Source: Anadara kagoshimensis (Eukaryota > Mollusca > Bivalvia > Arcoida > Arcidae). Taken from it: a stretch of DNA of 64,000 bases. This document shows positions 60,900 through 64,000 of this stretch, one piece after another. The notes below the pieces were generated by a model. That model saw nothing but the letters and a program-made list of their open reading frames with translations. It ran no database searches and was not told where the DNA came from. Location of the stretch: the NCBI GenBank assembly GCA_021292105.1, contig CM037857.1:38850916-38914915 (forward strand). Direction: 5' to 3'. Each line of letters starts with the position of its first letter. Positions within the stretch are counted from its first letter, which is position 1. The position numbers were made by a program, and so were the translations under genes.

Positions 60900-62358
60900 T
60901 AGGAAATGAAAAAATGTGTATAATCCCGCAATGCGTGAATATATATACGCATTAGCCAATCAGAACCTAGTTTTGAACGACCATAGGGGAGTTCTCGAGT
61001 CTTTCGGTATCAATCTTAAAGAGGAAGATCTTGGTCTTCCTTACTTGTATTGGATTCCTAAACTCCATAAAAATCCATACAAGGAAAGATATATAGCAGG
61101 CTCATCTAAATGTACTACTAAATCATTATCGGTAATTCTAACACAAATTTTGACAATCGTCAAAGATGGTCTTCAGTCTTATTCAGATAAAGTATATTCT
61201 AACTGGAATCAACCAAATGTGGATTCTTAAAAATTCTAAAGAATTACTTGAACATCTTGCTTCTAATACTTTATCTCATGTAAAAAGTATAAAAACATTT
61301 GATTTTTCTACACTGTACACCACTATCCCTCATTCTAAATTGAAAGAACGTCTTAAACAAATTATTCACTTGTCTTTCTTTTACAAAAACGGTAAGCCAA
61401 GATACAAATATCTGGTGCTGAACAGGGATTCTTGTTATTTTGTCAAGCATCATACGGATTCCAAACAAAAATATACTGAAGATACCATCAACAGAATGTT
61501 GGAGTTTTTGATAGATAACATATTTGTTGTGTTTGGTAATATAGTTTTTCAGCAAACAATCGGTATACCAATTGGTACAAACTGTGCACCATTGCTTGCT
61601 GATTTGTTTCTTTATTCTTATGAAGCAGAATTTATGCAGAACCTTGTTAAATCAGGAGAGAAGACTGTCGCCAAATCATTCAACTCAACATACAGATATA
61701 TAGATGACGTTCTGTCTCTTAACAATCCTAAATTTGGAGACTATGTAAATGTCATCTATCCTATTGCTGAAATAAAAGACACGACTGATTCCTCAAGTTC
61801 TGCTTCATATTTAGACTTATAAATACCTGAATCATGACGCACGCGAAAGGCTACATTTGAAACTTTATGACAAACGTGATGACTTCAATTTTTCTTTCCT
61901 GTTTTATGCAGCAGTATACCTGCTTCTCCTGCTTATGGTGTATTTATTTCCTAATTATACGCTATGGTAGCTTGTTCCCACTACGTGGACTTGTACAACG
62001 AAGTAGGCTGCTTGCAAATAAATTGTTGACTCAGGGATATTGCAAGCCTAGGCTTATCAAGGCCAGCAAAAAGTTTTATGGCCGTCATCACAGTATTGCT
62101 GATAAGTTTGATGTCTCTGTGTCCAGGATTGCCCTGGATATATTTGACGTCTCATAGTTCCATGTTCCTTTCACACAGTTTTGATTACACACGTGGCGGG
62201 TGTAGCTAGCTAAACAGGAGGCGCTTGCCTTTCCGGAGCACCCGGCCTCACTTCCCTGGTGGAAGTTCACGTGTCTAACCTAACTTGTCAGTTCCAAAGT
62301 TTTTACTTTGCTTCTGGATTGTGATTCGGACATGGATTAGTATGTTTGTTTTTGATTA
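60900..62358 (+). mobile_element. Penelope-like retroelement, degenerate (copy 2)
   Basis: RT in pieces: 60916-61230 (LPYLYWIPKLHKNP, YIAGSSKCTTKSLSV), frameshift at about 61200, then 61166-61822 (FDFSTLYTTIPHSKL, GIPIGTNCAPLLADL, catalytic YRYIDDVLSL, SASYLDL). The match continues in another frame (KLYDKRDDFNF-like), then QRSRLLANKLLTQGY ... KKFYGRHHS and the 3' UTR shared with 56161-56531. YIDD and the KFYGR tail fit Penelope-type RTs. No GIY-YIG domain seen. 5'-truncated and frameshifted. Confidence 0.72.
61166..61822 (+). pseudogene. Penelope-like reverse transcriptase remnant (palm)
   Basis: 218-codon open stretch with motifs A (FDFSTLY), B (GTNCAPLLAD) and C (YIDD), so the catalytic aspartates are retained, but it is cut off from the fingers by a frameshift and from the thumb by stops after YLDL. 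Confidence 0.75.
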
Positions 62359-62639
62359 TATCAATGAAGCGGTTGTATATGCCATATCAAAATGTCAACT
62401 ACGGTATGAAAATGGAAATTTCAAAAACTGGATCATGCACTTAATCTTTGACCTTGAATTTGAGGATTACATCAACCCAATATCAAAACTGAAATTTTTC
62501 ACTTTTCAAGACTTAAAAAAAAATAATAATAAAATAAACGATAAAAGGCATAGCATTAATTTCGAACAAATTTCACGACATGTAATTTGTCAGATATCAA
62601 ATTTGCCGGTCAATGATTTCTCCGATTTCCTACACCGCC

Positions 62640-62866
62640 CCTGAACTGACCGCCTTGATTTTGGTAACTCTATACAGGTTCTACTGCGACGGCCCGAGAC
62701 CAACCTGTAGGTCGGCCACTTCCCAGGGTCAGACGAGCATCCAATGTAACAGAATAGGGGAAAAATTCAGGGCCAAACGGGGACTCGAACCCGATACTTT
62801 CCAATATTTGCGGGATGCTCTACCAGCTGAGCTACCTGGTCAACTTTCGAGCCCGGTCCGCCACAT
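62640..62866 (-). repeat. tRNA-derived SINE with well-preserved A and B boxes
   Basis: On the - strand: GACCAGGTAGCTCAGCTGG (box A), GGTTCGAGTCC (box B), 3' half GGCC. Six of seven acceptor-like pairs form and the D-stem GCTC/GAGC is perfect, but the T-stem is mismatched, base 33 is not U, and sequence continues as a SINE body to about 62640. So a SINE (or tRNA pseudogene) rather than a working tRNA. Confidence 0.65.
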
Positions 62867-64000
62867 AATTTTAATTATACATATTACTACATCTGAATGG
62901 CTCGAGCTAAAAACCAGGTTAGCAGGGTTTTTAATTTGAATTTATTTCAATTTAATTTAATTTAATTTATTTGTATTATTATTTTGTATAATTACTGATA
63001 AGTTCAAAATCTAACAACATTTAAAATATTTTTTAATTTCCCTTTCAGCTGGCCCCCTTAAACATCAGCCAATTAGGACCGGCAGCAGCAGCACGTGATT
63101 ATATGACTGTCATGATGTAACCTTCAGCTCTTTCCATCAGGTGCGGGCTGGATGGGAAGTCGCATACAGTTAGTGACGGATTGTTCACGTGGCGCATTTC
63201 ATTTTGGATTTAGCAGTTTATTAGTGATTCTTAAAAAAATGCACGTGTTTCATATTGGATTTAAATAGCAGTTTGTTGGCGATTCAGTTAATTCATGTGT
63301 TATATATTGGATTTAGCAGTGTAATCAACATACCGCATACAACGTGGTGATGTTGTGCAGATTTGAAAAATCTACAACCTACAACTTACAAGACATCTCT
63401 GTGTAAGGTAAGTACATTTGTTTATTATACCCATGACATGTGCTATTTTTAAATTTTTAGAAAAAATAAATAAAGAACGTTTATAGGCATTTTTCTTAAA
63501 AAAATCAAAAGTAGCACATGGCCACGTGCAATTATCGCCGCAGTTTTCAAGCGTGATAATTTTGTAGGTAACTATTTGCATTGATTGAAAGTATTAGTAA
63601 ATCGAAAATTAAAGATTATTTTATTTTGCAAATATTGAGTAAATAACAGACTTTTTATAAACAAAGAGTTTGGACACTTTTTCAATTGCGCAAATTAATT
63701 CAAAACGGAAGCTCCCAAGGTGGGGGGGGGGGGTTAATTTTTTTTCTTTTATAAGTTATCATTTTGAAGCTGCGTGCGTTTTGTTTAGCTATAATCCACT
63801 TTTATTGTAATAGTGAAATTATTGTTATTTTTGTTTTTTTACAAATTATTGTGTTATTTATTGTTGTACTGAGGTAAATCATTTGTTACATTGTATAAGT
63901 TTTTAAATTAATTTTTTTTGTAACAAAAGGTTGAAATTAATAATTTTCACACTTAGTATTGCAGTTTTCAAATATTTTTACATTGGGAGAAAGTGTGGGA
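62867..64000. other. Unassigned right end
   Basis: (ATTTA)-rich stretch at 62930-62985, G-run near 63722-63732, and a donor-like AAGGTAAGTAC at 63405-63415. No ORF with recognisable content. Confidence 0.4.

Noticed and set aside
62770-62866. A working tRNA gene on the - strand
   Set aside because: A and B boxes are good, but T-stem mismatches, non-U at position 33 and continuation into a SINE body argue for a SINE.
1-64000. CRISPR arrays, operons, phage or prokaryotic defence genes
   Set aside because: All genes are spliced eukaryotic genes; the tandem repeats have no constant-repeat/variable-spacer pattern.

Overview
The window is AT-rich, intron-rich animal nuclear DNA. Its repeats are typical of molluscs, most probably a bivalve: tRNA-derived SINEs with a shared 'ATATTCTTGACT...ACGTTAA' tail, pearl/Helentron-like elements built around tandem minisatellites and starting with 'AGCTCACCTGAGCC', RTE-like and Penelope-like retroelement remains, and many short TIR elements. 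The species assignment is an inference from repeat style, not from a marker gene.

Two host genes are supported exon by exon, and they converge. (1) Positions 1-23150, + strand: the 3' part of EIF3A (translation initiation factor eIF3 subunit a), 11 exons, about 737 C-terminal residues up to the conserved end DGWTTVKY. The N-terminal PCI part lies upstream of the window. (2) Positions 55815-29267, - strand: a complete PUF60 (poly(U)-binding splicing factor / half pint), 13 exons in the mature message, predicted 575 aa, with RRM1, RRM2 and a C-terminal U2AF-homology motif. All exon junctions were joined by hand; phases agree throughout and the total (1728 nt) is divisible by three.

The most interesting gene-level feature is in PUF60. 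The 59-nt exon just before RRM1 exists in two nearly identical tandem copies (39711-39769 and 39882-39940), 112 bp apart. The phases allow exactly one copy per mRNA: using both, or neither, gives an early stop. This looks like a mutually exclusive exon pair with built-in potential for nonsense-mediated control of a splicing factor.

The introns are mostly transposable elements. EIF3A intron 4 (2354-10349) holds a ZNF862-like gene relic, a Helentron-like element, a 62-bp-arm perfect foldback and a roughly 0.75-kb tandem array interrupted by an 876-bp CAGGG-ended transposon. Intron 6 is almost entirely one 3.2-kb TIR element. The PUF60 introns hold pogo-like elements, paired 440-bp foldback elements, SINEs, and two more CAGGG-ended elements with perfect 5-bp target duplications.

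Upstream of PUF60 (56.1-62.9 kb) is a retroelement cluster: a dead RTE-like LINE (- strand) lies between two copies of a Penelope-like 3' end (+ strand), followed by a tRNA-derived SINE. No third host gene is visible from 56 to 64 kb. I found no CRISPR, operon or prokaryotic feature.
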